Source: Syntrophomonadaceae bacterium
Lineage (GTDB): Bacteria; Bacillota; Dethiobacteria; DTU022
Assembly (NCBI GenBank): GCA_007131435.1
Contig: SLQM01000120.1
Coordinates: forward strand, 1-7,128
Length of the DNA: 7,128 nucleotides
Reading direction: 5' to 3'
In this document: piece after piece, positions 1-6,691 of the stretch
Layout: every line of letters begins with the position of its first letter
How positions within the stretch are numbered: the first letter of the stretch is position 1
Notes under the pieces: generated by a model
What the model was told of the DNA's origin: nothing
Database searches by the model: none
Seen by the model: only the letters and a program-made list of their open reading frames with translations
Made by a program: the position numbers and the translations under genes

Positions 1-1802
1 AAGTCCCCGCTTTTCTTGGCATTATCGGGGGCCTGGGACTGTTAGTCTTCCTGATCTGGATTGCCTGGCCGGGCCCGTCCTATGATATTCCCGAATCTTT
101 AAGCCGCAGTGAGGTGCAGCCGTCACCTAACCTGGAGCACCCGGCAGAAGCCGGACCATACAATGTTCTTGAGCTGACATACGGCAGTGGGACGGATAAA
201 CGTCGCAGCGAATACGGGCAGGATGCAGAGATTATTACATACAGTGTGGATGTTTCTAAAATGGTTGGTAAACCTATGGCCCCGGTGATGTGGTTGCGAA
301 ATACTTATTGGGGTTTTGGTTTGGATGAAGTTCCTTTAAATGCCCGGGTATGGTATCCCGAAGGGGAAGGGCCTTTTCCGCTGGTGCTGGTTGTACACGG
401 AAACCATATGATGGATGATTTTTCTGATCCCGGCTATGATTATCTTGGGGAACTACTTGCCAGCCGTGGGTATATTGTGGCCTCAGTTGACCAAAACTTT
501 TTAAATGCCGGTGGTTTTATTGAAGCAATCCTGGGCAGCCTGAAAAGTGAAAACGATGCACGCGCTTATTTACTGCTTCAGCACCTTTCGCTGTGGCATA
601 GCTGGAATGATAAGGAAGGCAATATTTTTAAAGGCATGATTGATACTGAGAAGATAGCGCTGATCGGTCATTCCCGGGGCGGAGAAGCTGCTGCTATTGC
701 CGCTGCCTTTAATGATTTGCCTTTTCACCCGGATCACGGTGATCTGCAATTCGATTTTGGTTTTAAAATTCAAGCGGTGATCTCCATTGCTCCATCCGAC
801 GGGCAGTATCAGCCGCGCAGGCAGGCTACCGGGTTGAATGATATAAACTATCTTGTCCTGCATGGTTCAGCCGATGGCGACGTGTGGTCCTTCCAGGGCG
901 CTATGCAGTATGACCGGGTATCATTTACGGAAAACAGCAGCCACATCAAAGCAGCAGTTTATATTAACGGCGCCAATCACGGGCAGTTTAATACCCACTG
1001 GGGCCGGATAGATCAAACTATAGCGCGGTTTTTCCTGGACCGCGGCAACATTATGCCGAAAGAGGCCCAGGAATTGGCTGCACAGATTTTTATCAGTAGT
1101 TTCCTGGAAGATTCACTGCGAGAGCGCGGTGAATACAGGTCCATGTTGACTGAACCGCACCTTGGACAGATCTGGCTTCCGGATATTCACTATCATGTTC
1201 AGTACTGGGAAGGAACTGCAATCGCAATTGCCGATTTCGAAGAGGATATGAATCTGACTACCCTCTCTATTGATGGTGGGAGGGCTTATGGAGAGAACTT
1301 TCTTTCCTGGAGCGAAGAAGCGGTAGAACTTGGCTCGGGTCGCCTGCGGGATACAGTTAGTTTAAAGCTTGGCTGGCCGGTGGAAAGCGGCAGGGAGGCA
1401 ATCTACACAATAACACTGCCTGAAGGGTTAAATGTAAACTTTAATGCAAAGGCTTTAACCTTTGCTGCAGCCAATGTATCTGAGAACCGCGAACCTGTCG
1501 ATTTTACGATAAGTTTAATAGATTGGGATGGAGAAGTGGCTGCTTTACCGTTAAGCCACGTTGGCGAATTGCCACCACCTCCGCAGTACAGGTTGTTTAA
1601 AAAACCGCTGTCTGTTGAGTTTTTATCGGAACCTGTATTTACAACTTATACCTTTTTATTATCTGATTTTAAAAAGGGGAACAGCGCTTTTAACCCCGAA
1701 ACAATTACAGGGATTAGTTTTATTTTTAATAGTTCAACGGGAACTGTTTATCTTGATGACGTTGGATTTCTACCACAGGAACTGGCGGCAAATGTGGAGT
1801 AG
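1..1802 (+). CDS. Membrane-anchored alpha/beta hydrolase, 5'-partial
   Basis: The frame is open from base 3 to the TAG at 1800-1802, so the gene enters from the left edge. A GTG at 114 is in frame but is probably not the start: the codons before it encode a hydrophobic helix (bases 3-70, ending LLVFLIWIAW), which looks like the last membrane segment before an extracytoplasmic domain. Counting from the GTG codon, the hydrolase core spans about residues 70-330. It has an oxyanion-type VVHGNH near 94, a GHSRGG nucleophile elbow with Ser187 (codon 672-674), a probable acid Asp254 in HGSADGD (873-875), and His289 in NGANHG (978-980). This is a complete Ser-Asp-His triad, so the enzyme should be an active esterase, amidase or dienelactone-hydrolase-like protein. 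Residues about 350-562 look beta-rich and end in VYLDDVGF, as in jelly-roll or carbohydrate-binding-like modules. The substrate is unknown. I see no strong terminator after the stop. Confidence 0.85.
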   Translation, partial: VPAFLGIIGGLGLLVFLIWIAWPGPSYDIPESLSRSEVQPSPNLEHPAEAGPYNVLELTYGSGTDKRRSEYGQDAEIITYSVDVSKMVGKPMAPVMWLRNTYWGFGLDEVPLNARVWYPEGEGPFPLVLVVHGNHMMDDFSDPGYDYLGELLASRGYIVASVDQNFLNAGGFIEAILGSLKSENDARAYLLLQHLSLWHSWNDKEGNIFKGMIDTEKIALIGHSRGGEAAAIAAAFNDLPFHPDHGDLQFDFGFKIQAVISIAPSDGQYQPRRQATGLNDINYLVLHGSADGDVWSFQGAMQYDRVSFTENSSHIKAAVYINGANHGQFNTHWGRIDQTIARFFLDRGNIMPKEAQELAAQIFISSFLEDSLRERGEYRSMLTEPHLGQIWLPDIHYHVQYWEGTAIAIADFEEDMNLTTLSIDGGRAYGENFLSWSEEAVELGSGRLRDTVSLKLGWPVESGREAIYTITLPEGLNVNFNAKALTFAAANVSENREPVDFTISLIDWDGEVAALPLSHVGELPPPPQYRLFKKPLSVEFLSEPVFTTYTFLLSDFKKGNSAFNPETITGISFIFNSSTGTVYLDDVGFLPQELAANVE

Positions 1803-1850
1803 ACTTTGAATTAAGTTGTTCAAGCTTAATATATCAATACTTATCCTTTG

Positions 1851-1880
1851 TGATACAATTATGCCGAAAAGCCAATTGGC
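1851..1880 (+). promoter_or_regulatory. Possible extended -10 promoter and palindrome
   Basis: TGATACAAT (1851-1859) fits an extended -10 element (TGn followed by TACAAT, 5 of 6 matches to consensus). The -35 position (about 1831-1836) is poor. A start near 1866 would leave a leader of about 125 nt before the acyltransferase gene. The perfect 10-base palindrome GCCAATTGGC (1871-1880) lies right at the expected start of transcription and could be an operator. This is inferred from motifs only; AT-rich sequence throws up such matches by chance. Confidence 0.3.
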
Positions 1881-1951
1881 ATTGACCATGCATAACTTTT
1901 AATTTTCGCCAGGATGAATCATATATGATTTAAAAGGCATTCTGTACTTTG

Positions 1952-1968
1952 TGTAAGAAGTTCTTACA
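1952..1968. promoter_or_regulatory. Palindromic site, candidate operator
   Basis: TGTAAGAA and TTCTTACA form a perfect 8-base inverted repeat around a single central G, ending 22 bases before the GTG start at 1991. The size and symmetry fit a dimeric repressor half-site pair. With only one base between the arms it cannot form a normal RNA hairpin, so a DNA-level role is more likely. No cognate regulator gene is in the window. Confidence 0.4.
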
Positions 1969-1990
1969 ATGATCAGCAGATAGTTTTGAG

Positions 1991-2800
1991 GTGGACGTAA
2001 TAACTGAATTTGAAAGATATGAGACAAAAGAGTTCCCTGTTAGCAGGCTTGCCACGATGGATATTGGAGCGGCAGCCTTTGCCAAGCATCATATCAGGGT
2101 AATCCTGGAGCTTGATGTAACGGAAGCACGAAATAGAATTGCCTGCCTGAAAGAGCAGGGGGAGAGTATTTCTTTTAACGCCTGGTTGATAAAATGTATT
2201 AGCCAGGCTATTAGTGAATATAAGCCGATTCACGGTTTGCGAAAAGGGAAAAGAAAGGTAATCCTTTTTGAAGATATTGATATATCAGTAATGATTGAAA
2301 GGGAAATAAATGGTGTTAAGGTGCCTCTTCCTTACCTGGTTCGTGGGACAAACAAGAAGAGTATTGCGGAAATAAGCGCGGAAATAGGCTCTGGAAGGAA
2401 ACAGGATATAGAGAATGAAAAGGATTTTGTTTTAGGGGGTGGTAAAAGCAGGGTTTTGATGAAAACCTATTATGCCCTGCCAGGGTTTATCAGGAGTTTT
2501 GCCTGGAAACAGATGATTAAGAGACCGTTTTTCTTCAAAAAAAACATGGGCACTGTAATGGTCACTTCTCTGGGGATGATCGGGGAGATGCATGGTTGGA
2601 TTATCCCCGTTTCGGTTCACCCCCTTTGCTTTGCTGTCGGTTCGGTCGTTAAGAAGCCCTGGGTTGTTGTCGATGAGATCAAGATAAGGGAAATTCTATA
2701 CCTGACCGCCCTGGTGGATCATGATGTAATAGACGGCGCCCCAGCAGTCAGGGCTTTTGCACACCTTAAAAAGCTGATTGAAACGGGTTTTGAGCTATAG
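1991..2800 (+). CDS. Stand-alone E2-type (2-oxoacid dehydrogenase) acyltransferase domain
   Basis: The 269-residue product matches only the catalytic domain of 2-oxoacid dehydrogenase E2 acyltransferases, a fold shared with chloramphenicol acetyltransferase. The active-site signature is near the C-terminus: DHDVIDGAP, with His244 (2720-2722) and Asp248, compared with the usual DHRxxDG (the Arg is Asp here). Other family-like stretches are the VTSLGMIGE strand near 195-203 and the region around residues 55-75 (FNAWLIKCISQAI). There is no lipoyl domain and no subunit-binding domain, and no E1 or E3 gene is nearby, so it is unlikely to be a normal dehydrogenase-complex core; it may transfer an acyl group from CoA to another acceptor. 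GTG 1991 is the only plausible start after the in-frame stop at 1970, because family similarity begins soon after it, but the GAGG next to it is too close to be a good ribosome binding site. The transaminase gene follows 65 bases later. Confidence 0.8.
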   Translation: MDVITEFERYETKEFPVSRLATMDIGAAAFAKHHIRVILELDVTEARNRIACLKEQGESISFNAWLIKCISQAISEYKPIHGLRKGKRKVILFEDIDISVMIEREINGVKVPLPYLVRGTNKKSIAEISAEIGSGRKQDIENEKDFVLGGGKSRVLMKTYYALPGFIRSFAWKQMIKRPFFFKKNMGTVMVTSLGMIGEMHGWIIPVSVHPLCFAVGSVVKKPWVVVDEIKIREILYLTALVDHDVIDGAPAVRAFAHLKKLIETGFEL

Positions 2801-2852
2801 TTTTTGTTTTGTTATTTTTTATCAATACTTTCCATTCAAAACATGACACGAT

Positions 2853-2857
2853 GGAGG
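2853..2857 (+). promoter_or_regulatory. Ribosome binding site fixing the GTG 2866 start
   Basis: GGAGG sits 8 bases upstream of GTG 2866, an ideal spacing. It lies inside the reading frame that would open at ATG 2851, so that ATG is probably not used. An out-of-frame ATG at 2864-2866 overlaps the GTG but runs into a stop after seven codons. Confidence 0.65.
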
Positions 2858-2865
2858 TTTTAGAT

Positions 2866-3723
2866 GTGGGAAATCTGGCCTGGTTAAATGGTAAAATTTC
2901 AGAATTAGATGATGCAAAAGTTGGTGTTCAGGACAGAGGCTTTTTATTTGGTGACGGAGTCTACGATGTTATAAAAATTTACAACGGTAATCCCTTCAGG
3001 CTGATATCTCACCTTGAAAGACTGCAGCGAAGCTGTAATGCTATTAGTATAGAACTGCCTCATTCCATTGGGGATGTAGAGGTAGTTGTAGGGAATTTGA
3101 TTAAGGAAAGCGCCTGCAGGGATGGTTTTATTTACATGCAGGTGACCAGGGGTTGTGCTCCCCGTGATCACTTTTTTCCTATCGGGGCAGAGCCTACTTT
3201 TCTGATCTATATCCTTGACCTCGGTTTCCCCTCAACAAAAAACAGCTTGAAAATGACAGAATGTATTACCCTGCCGGATGAGCGATGGATGAACTGTCAT
3301 ATAAAATCGACTAACCTGCTGCCCAACGTACTATCCCTGCAAAAAGCAAAAGAAGCTGGCGCCGGGGAGGCAATTTTATACCGTCCTGATGGCACGGTGA
3401 CAGAGGGTACGCGGACTAACATATTTGCCGTGATAGATGGTATTGTCCGCACTCACCCGGAATCCCCGTTAATTTTACCGGGGATTACAAGGAATATTGC
3501 CCTGGATATTTTAAAAGAAGCAAATATTGCCGTTTCAGAAGAAGCTTTCTCAATTGAAGATTTAAGCAGTGTTTCAGAAGTATGGACAACGTCCACCGGC
3601 CTTGAAATATCACCGGTTAATAAAATTGATGGCCGCCTAATTGACGCGGCCGTTCCAGGTCCGGTTTGCAGTTTACTGGTGGATCAGTTTTGGCAAAAGG
3701 TAGAGGCAGAATGCGGTGTTTAA
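2866..3723 (+). CDS. dat: D-amino-acid transaminase (PLP fold type IV)
   Basis: This enzyme exchanges the amino group between D-amino acids and 2-oxo acids (for example D-alanine and 2-oxoglutarate), serving D-Ala/D-Glu supply or D-amino-acid breakdown in the cytoplasm. From GTG 2866 it is 285 residues, close to the 282-283 of Bacillus enzymes. Lys147 in CHIKSTNLL (codon 3304) is the PLP lysine. Tyr33 in GDGVYDV, Arg100 and His102 in APRDH correspond to Tyr31, Arg98 and His100 of the Bacillus YM-1 enzyme with a constant shift of two; these bind the substrate carboxylate and separate D-amino-acid transaminases from branched-chain transaminases and 4-amino-4-deoxychorismate lyase. Glu180 in VTEGT is the cofactor-contacting acid. 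A GGAGG at 2853-2857, 8 bases before GTG 2866, decides the start; the in-frame ATG 2851 and TTG 2809 lack such a site and would add atypical residues. The stop overlaps the convergent deacylase gene. Confidence 0.88.
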   Translation: MGNLAWLNGKISELDDAKVGVQDRGFLFGDGVYDVIKIYNGNPFRLISHLERLQRSCNAISIELPHSIGDVEVVVGNLIKESACRDGFIYMQVTRGCAPRDHFFPIGAEPTFLIYILDLGFPSTKNSLKMTECITLPDERWMNCHIKSTNLLPNVLSLQKAKEAGAGEAILYRPDGTVTEGTRTNIFAVIDGIVRTHPESPLILPGITRNIALDILKEANIAVSEEAFSIEDLSSVSEVWTTSTGLEISPVNKIDGRLIDAAVPGPVCSLLVDQFWQKVEAECGV

Positions 3724-5375
3724 ACCCTGACGGCCTGCCCTGCCAGAATGGCATGGTCGGCCCTGCCATCTTTTACCACTTCTTTTCCGTTTATAAAAAC
3801 ATGCTTAATGCCCGAAGGGCGCTGCTCTAAGTTGCTAAAGGTAGTGTTATCCCTGATCTGGTCATAATCGAAAATCACCAGGTCAGCCCACTTGTCCTTG
3901 GCAATGATTCCCCTGTCTGTAATACCGAAACGTTCTGCAGATTTCCCGGTCATTTTCGAAATCGCTTCTTCCAGTTTAAACAGGTTCAGCTCCTTATGGT
4001 ATTTCTGGATAATCCGCGGGAACGTACCAAACGAGGACGGGTTCCTAAGTCCCCTGGAGGTGAGGATGGTATCTGTTTCAAATAAGTTTAAGGGGTGGCT
4101 TAATACTTCCCGCAGCACCTCTTCATTCTCTTCGTCACCATTATACTTGTGCATCAGGCAGAGGGTTTTACCAAGACTTTTTTCACTCACCCGCAGGTAA
4201 GCTTCAGTTACAGAACAACCCAGGCGCCTGGCTATTTCATCAAAGAAGAGGCCTTCGTACTGCTCGTTTTCGGGATGTCCACCCCACAACACCTGGATAT
4301 CTTTTAGCCCGAATCCAAGCTGGCTTTCTATGATTGCCACCTCAGCTTTTAAGCGTAGGCGGGCAGCCCGGTTTTTAAAGTTCTGTTCAATATTATTTAA
4401 AAACCAGGCCGGGTAGGCAATATAGACTGTAGTATTGCCGCAGGTATAGGGGAAACTGTCAAAGGCTATATCGGCGCCCCTGTCAACTGCTTCCTCAATC
4501 ATTTTTAAGGCTTGCTCGGCGCTGGACCAGGTTTTTGACCCCACGAAAAGCATGTGTGAGATCTGCATCTTAACCTTGGTCCTGATAGCCATCTCAAGCA
4601 TCTCGCGCAGCGCCTTCAGGTTGTGTGGTTCATCACCAAACAGTTTTAAGGGGTAGGCTCCGGACAGTTTGGTATAGGCTTTCAAGTGGACCGTTAAAAG
4701 CTTGTTGTGCTTGCGAGCACAATCGGCGAAACGTTCCAGTTCGCGAATTTCTGAAAAAATGCCCGGGGCATAACCAAGCCCCAGTGATATTCCGCAGGCG
4801 CCCTCTTCCAAAGAAGTTGTCATTATACCTTCCATCTCAGCCAAACTGTCTTCGCCCGGGTAAGTATAGTTATCCCCGAGCAGGGAAAAACGGAGCATGC
4901 CGTGTCCTGCCAGCATGGCCAGGTTGAGGGCCATGCCCTTTTCTTCCAGGTCCGCAAAGTAAGAATCTGTTGACCCCCAGTTTAGATCAAGAGGTTGTTC
5001 TGCCACAAAATCTGTTGCTTCGCGAATCATGTATCGGTAGGATGAATCTTTAGCCAGGGGAACGGGTGAATAGCCGCAGTTACCGCCAATTATAGTTGTA
5101 ACTCCCTGCTCGAGCAGGGGAGCCAGTATGGAGCTGTGTTTTTCCTGGGGCATAACCCAGTCGGCGTGGGAATGCATATCTATAAAACCGGGGCAAACTA
5201 TCAGTCCCTCTGCATCAAACACCCTGGTACTGGATTTTTCCATCACTTCACAGTCTGCGCTGTTATTCATTACTTCCAGTATCTTTCCATCCTTTATTGC
5301 CACGGAACCGTTAAAAGCTTTTTCACCGCTGCCGTCAACTATCGTGCCGTTTTTTACCAGGCAGTCATAGTTCAT
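3720..5375 (-). CDS. N-acyl-D-amino-acid deacylase (D-aminoacylase, amidohydrolase family)
   Basis: The 551-residue product belongs to the metal-dependent amidohydrolase superfamily, D-aminoacylase branch, which hydrolyses N-acyl-D-amino acids to a free D-amino acid and a carboxylate. Landmarks in order: an N-terminal beta-sandwich start (LVKNGTIVDGSG, 6-17), PGFIDMHSHAD with His68 and His70, GGNCGYSP with Cys100, TVHLKAY with His230, QISHM with His274, and Asp435 in FETDTILTSRG. These match in order the metal ligands and catalytic Asp of the Alcaligenes enzyme (His67, His69, Cys96, His220, His250, Asp366). The C-terminal part has the family's FGTFPR, MTGKSAERFG, DRG and KWADLVIFD motifs. It is longer than the roughly 480-residue Alcaligenes enzyme, with the extra length mainly between His274 and Asp435. 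Relatives act on D-glutamate or D-aspartate derivatives or on other N-acyl substrates, so the exact substrate is open. ATG 5373-5375 follows GAGGGG (5381-5386) with good spacing. No signal peptide is seen, so it is cytoplasmic. Confidence 0.87.
   Translation of the reverse strand: MNYDCLVKNGTIVDGSGEKAFNGSVAIKDGKILEVMNNSADCEVMEKSSTRVFDAEGLIVCPGFIDMHSHADWVMPQEKHSSILAPLLEQGVTTIIGGNCGYSPVPLAKDSSYRYMIREATDFVAEQPLDLNWGSTDSYFADLEEKGMALNLAMLAGHGMLRFSLLGDNYTYPGEDSLAEMEGIMTTSLEEGACGISLGLGYAPGIFSEIRELERFADCARKHNKLLTVHLKAYTKLSGAYPLKLFGDEPHNLKALREMLEMAIRTKVKMQISHMLFVGSKTWSSAEQALKMIEEAVDRGADIAFDSFPYTCGNTTVYIAYPAWFLNNIEQNFKNRAARLRLKAEVAIIESQLGFGLKDIQVLWGGHPENEQYEGLFFDEIARRLGCSVTEAYLRVSEKSLGKTLCLMHKYNGDEENEEVLREVLSHPLNLFETDTILTSRGLRNPSSFGTFPRIIQKYHKELNLFKLEEAISKMTGKSAERFGITDRGIIAKDKWADLVIFDYDQIRDNTTFSNLEQRPSGIKHVFINGKEVVKDGRADHAILAGQAVRV
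3748..3774 (+). terminator. Weak intrinsic terminator candidate after the transaminase
   Basis: ATGGCA (3748-3753) and TGCCAT (3764-3769) can form a 6-base stem with a 10-base GC-rich loop, followed by C and four Ts. It is placed correctly to end plus-strand transcription 25-50 bases past the transaminase stop, but the stem is short and the T run is minimal. It also lies inside the coding sequence of the convergent deacylase, so it may be fortuitous. Confidence 0.22.
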
Positions 5376-5495
5376 CTTTTCCCCTCTTTTCTTAAGGTGG
5401 TTAGGATACCCAAGGATAACTTACTATCGATTGCTTTGGTAGCGCTATTAAAAAAGAAACATTAATTCATAATCATAGTTTTTGCCATGCGTGCT

Positions 5496-6299
5496 TTAAC
5501 TATTATAGCGAGGCCAGCCACCGCTAAGTTTTCCAACCACTGCCTCCAGGGGGCCAGGCATTAATGCATAAAGATATGCTGCCATTATATTTTGGGGAGG
5601 TATAATCAGTTCCCTTTTTCTTTTGCTTACTGCTTTCAAAATAGCCTTTGCTGCCTTTTCCGGTGTATAGTTGGCAGTTTTCCGGTAAAGTATGCTATTT
5701 TGAACACTATCAAGGTGGGCACAGATCATAGGTGTATGTACAAAGCCGGGATATATGACTGACAGGTGAATACCGTCATGTGCCAGTTCGGGGCGCAGTG
5801 TGTTGGACATTCCTGCCACGGCAAATTTGCTGGCAGAATAAGCTGATGATCCGGGGATTACCAGTTTGCCAAGCATTGAAGATAGATTAATAATGTGGCC
5901 ACTTCCCTGCTTCTGCATTGCTGGCACCACGGCTTTTATACAGCGAACTGTGCCAAGGTAGTTTAAATCTATCATCCCGGCAATCTCATCCTCGCCCAGG
6001 TCACCAAGTCCCCCGGCTGTAAAACTGCCGGCACAGTTAAAAAGGTAGTCTATTTGCCCGAATCGTTCTATTGCCTGCCTTGCCATATTATTCACTGCGG
6101 TTGTATCTGTTACATCTGTGGAGCAGGGAAGGGTTTCAACTGCTGAAAGTTCTTTAGCCAGGTCTTCAAGGAGTTCAATGCGCCTGGCAGCTAACACAAG
6201 CCTGGTATTAGATTTGGCCAATTCAAAGCAAATCGCTTTTCCGATGCCCGAACTTGCCCCGGTGACAATGGCTACCTTGTTATGAAATGCTTGCGGCAT
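5496..6299 (-). CDS. Short-chain dehydrogenase/reductase (SDR)
   Basis: From ATG 6299 the protein has 267 residues, a normal length for a classical SDR. It carries the cofactor motif TGASSGIG (13-20), an Arg39-Arg40 pair after the second strand that favours NADP(H), NCAG (88-91) in place of NNAG, and the catalytic set Asn113, Ser141, Tyr154 and Lys158 (YSASK). It should be an active NAD(P)-dependent oxidoreductase on a carbonyl or hydroxyl substrate. The substrate loop after PGFVHTP does not identify a substrate. The frame can be extended to a TTG at 6350, but the extension is not SDR-like; ATG 6299 has GGAAAGGA 11 bases upstream and directly precedes the first strand (NKVAIVTG). The deacylase follows in the same direction after 120 bases, so co-transcription is possible but not shown. 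The C-terminal tail (MPGPLEAVVG) is hydrophobic but is not a clear membrane helix. Confidence 0.88.
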   Translation of the reverse strand: MPQAFHNKVAIVTGASSGIGKAICFELAKSNTRLVLAARRIELLEDLAKELSAVETLPCSTDVTDTTAVNNMARQAIERFGQIDYLFNCAGSFTAGGLGDLGEDEIAGMIDLNYLGTVRCIKAVVPAMQKQGSGHIINLSSMLGKLVIPGSSAYSASKFAVAGMSNTLRPELAHDGIHLSVIYPGFVHTPMICAHLDSVQNSILYRKTANYTPEKAAKAILKAVSKRKRELIIPPQNIMAAYLYALMPGPLEAVVGKLSGGWPRYNS

Positions 6300-6365
6300 A
6301 AACAGCTCATTCCTTTCCACTGTCAGGCTGCTGAATGGAAACAAGGCCAATGCTAGTCGATATCA

Positions 6366-6394
6366 TTTATAATACTATGCTTTCATCTGTTCAA
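6366..6394 (-). promoter_or_regulatory. Sigma-70-type promoter for the dehydrogenase gene
   Basis: Read on the minus strand: TTGAAC (6394-6389) as -35, exactly 17 bases, then TATAAA (6371-6366) as -10. The expected start of transcription is near 6359, leaving a leader of about 60 bases before ATG 6299. This also argues against the TTG 6350 start. It is the best-formed promoter I see in the window. Confidence 0.5.
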
Positions 6395-6691
6395 CAAGCC
6401 TAAAGAAGATTTAAGCTTAGGTGATTTTGTAGTTAACCAGCCTACTTGTCTGAGGTATAGGGATATGCTATTATTGCGCCAAGAAAATGAATATTCAAAT
6501 ATTTATCCGATCAGCCGGGGCGACAGCTGGTGAATTCAAGGAAGCCGGCGTGTGTAAATGTGGTTACTGATCCAACGGTAACCAGCCCGGTAACTCCCTT
6601 ATTGCCCAGTCCCTATTGTTTCCTTCTTTCAGGGACATAGCGTAAAGTTATTGTAGGGATTTAGCAGGGAAATATTTTAGAGCTATAGAAA
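6395..6691. other. Non-coding stretch between the SDR promoter and the insertion sequence
   Basis: I see no gene of credible composition here on either strand. The left part (to about 6510) is AT-rich and featureless apart from the small palindrome TAAGCTTA at 6412-6419. The block 6514-6594 is richer in G+C and carries two successive inverted repeats (separate entry). Between about 6600 and 6690 the sequence should hold the left end of the ISLre2-type element, but with one end in view the terminal repeat and target duplication cannot be set. TTAGCA (6661-6666), 17 bases, TATAGA (6684-6689) is a weak promoter candidate for the transposase. Confidence 0.5.
6514..6584. repeat. Two successive inverted repeats in non-coding DNA
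   Basis: GCCGG (6514-6518) pairs with CCGGC (6545-6549), enclosing the palindromes CAGCTG (6524-6529) and GAATTC (6532-6537). After 11 bases, TGGTTAC (6561-6567) pairs with GTAACCA (6578-6584) across a 10-base loop. CGGTAAC then recurs as a direct repeat at 6576-6582 and 6588-6594. The block could be part of a structured RNA, a degraded mobile-element end, or regulator sites; no known class is recognised. Confidence 0.4.

Noticed and set aside
570..863. Minus-strand open frame of 97 codons inside the hydrolase gene
   Set aside because: It lies wholly opposite the hydrolase core, has no recognisable motif, and shows no ribosome binding site that would support it.
1810..1830. Hairpin ATTAAG/CTTAAT after the hydrolase stop as a terminator
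   Set aside because: The stem is short and AT-rich and is not followed by a T run.
1973..2620. Minus-strand open frames opposite the acyltransferase gene (1973-2233, 2432-2620)
   Set aside because: Shadows of the coding strand; no family pattern is seen in them.
2801..2820. T-rich tract after the acyltransferase as an intrinsic terminator
   Set aside because: No convincing GC-rich stem precedes it; it may simply be AT-rich spacer, and the two plus-strand genes may be co-transcribed.
2866..3723. Branched-chain aminotransferase or aminodeoxychorismate lyase as identity of the fold-type IV enzyme
   Set aside because: The Tyr33/Arg100/His102 set and the near-exact length and numbering match to Bacillus D-amino-acid transaminase favour the D-specific enzyme.
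3892..5465. Several plus-strand open frames opposite the deacylase gene (3892-4200, 4625-4927, 5128-5370, 5136-5465)
   Set aside because: They are antisense to a gene with full family motifs and encode low-complexity or motif-free peptides.
5376..5495. Terminator or promoter between the dehydrogenase and the deacylase
   Set aside because: A T run on the minus strand near 5450-5455 has only a weak four-base stem before it, and a TATGAT there lacks a good -35. The gap also holds the 8-base palindrome TAGCGCTA (5440-5447), too short to call.
6470..6600. Riboswitch (cobalamin type) or group II intron fragment
   Set aside because: Short resemblances (GGTGAATTC, TGCGCC) were noticed, but the diagnostic conserved cores of either class are not there.
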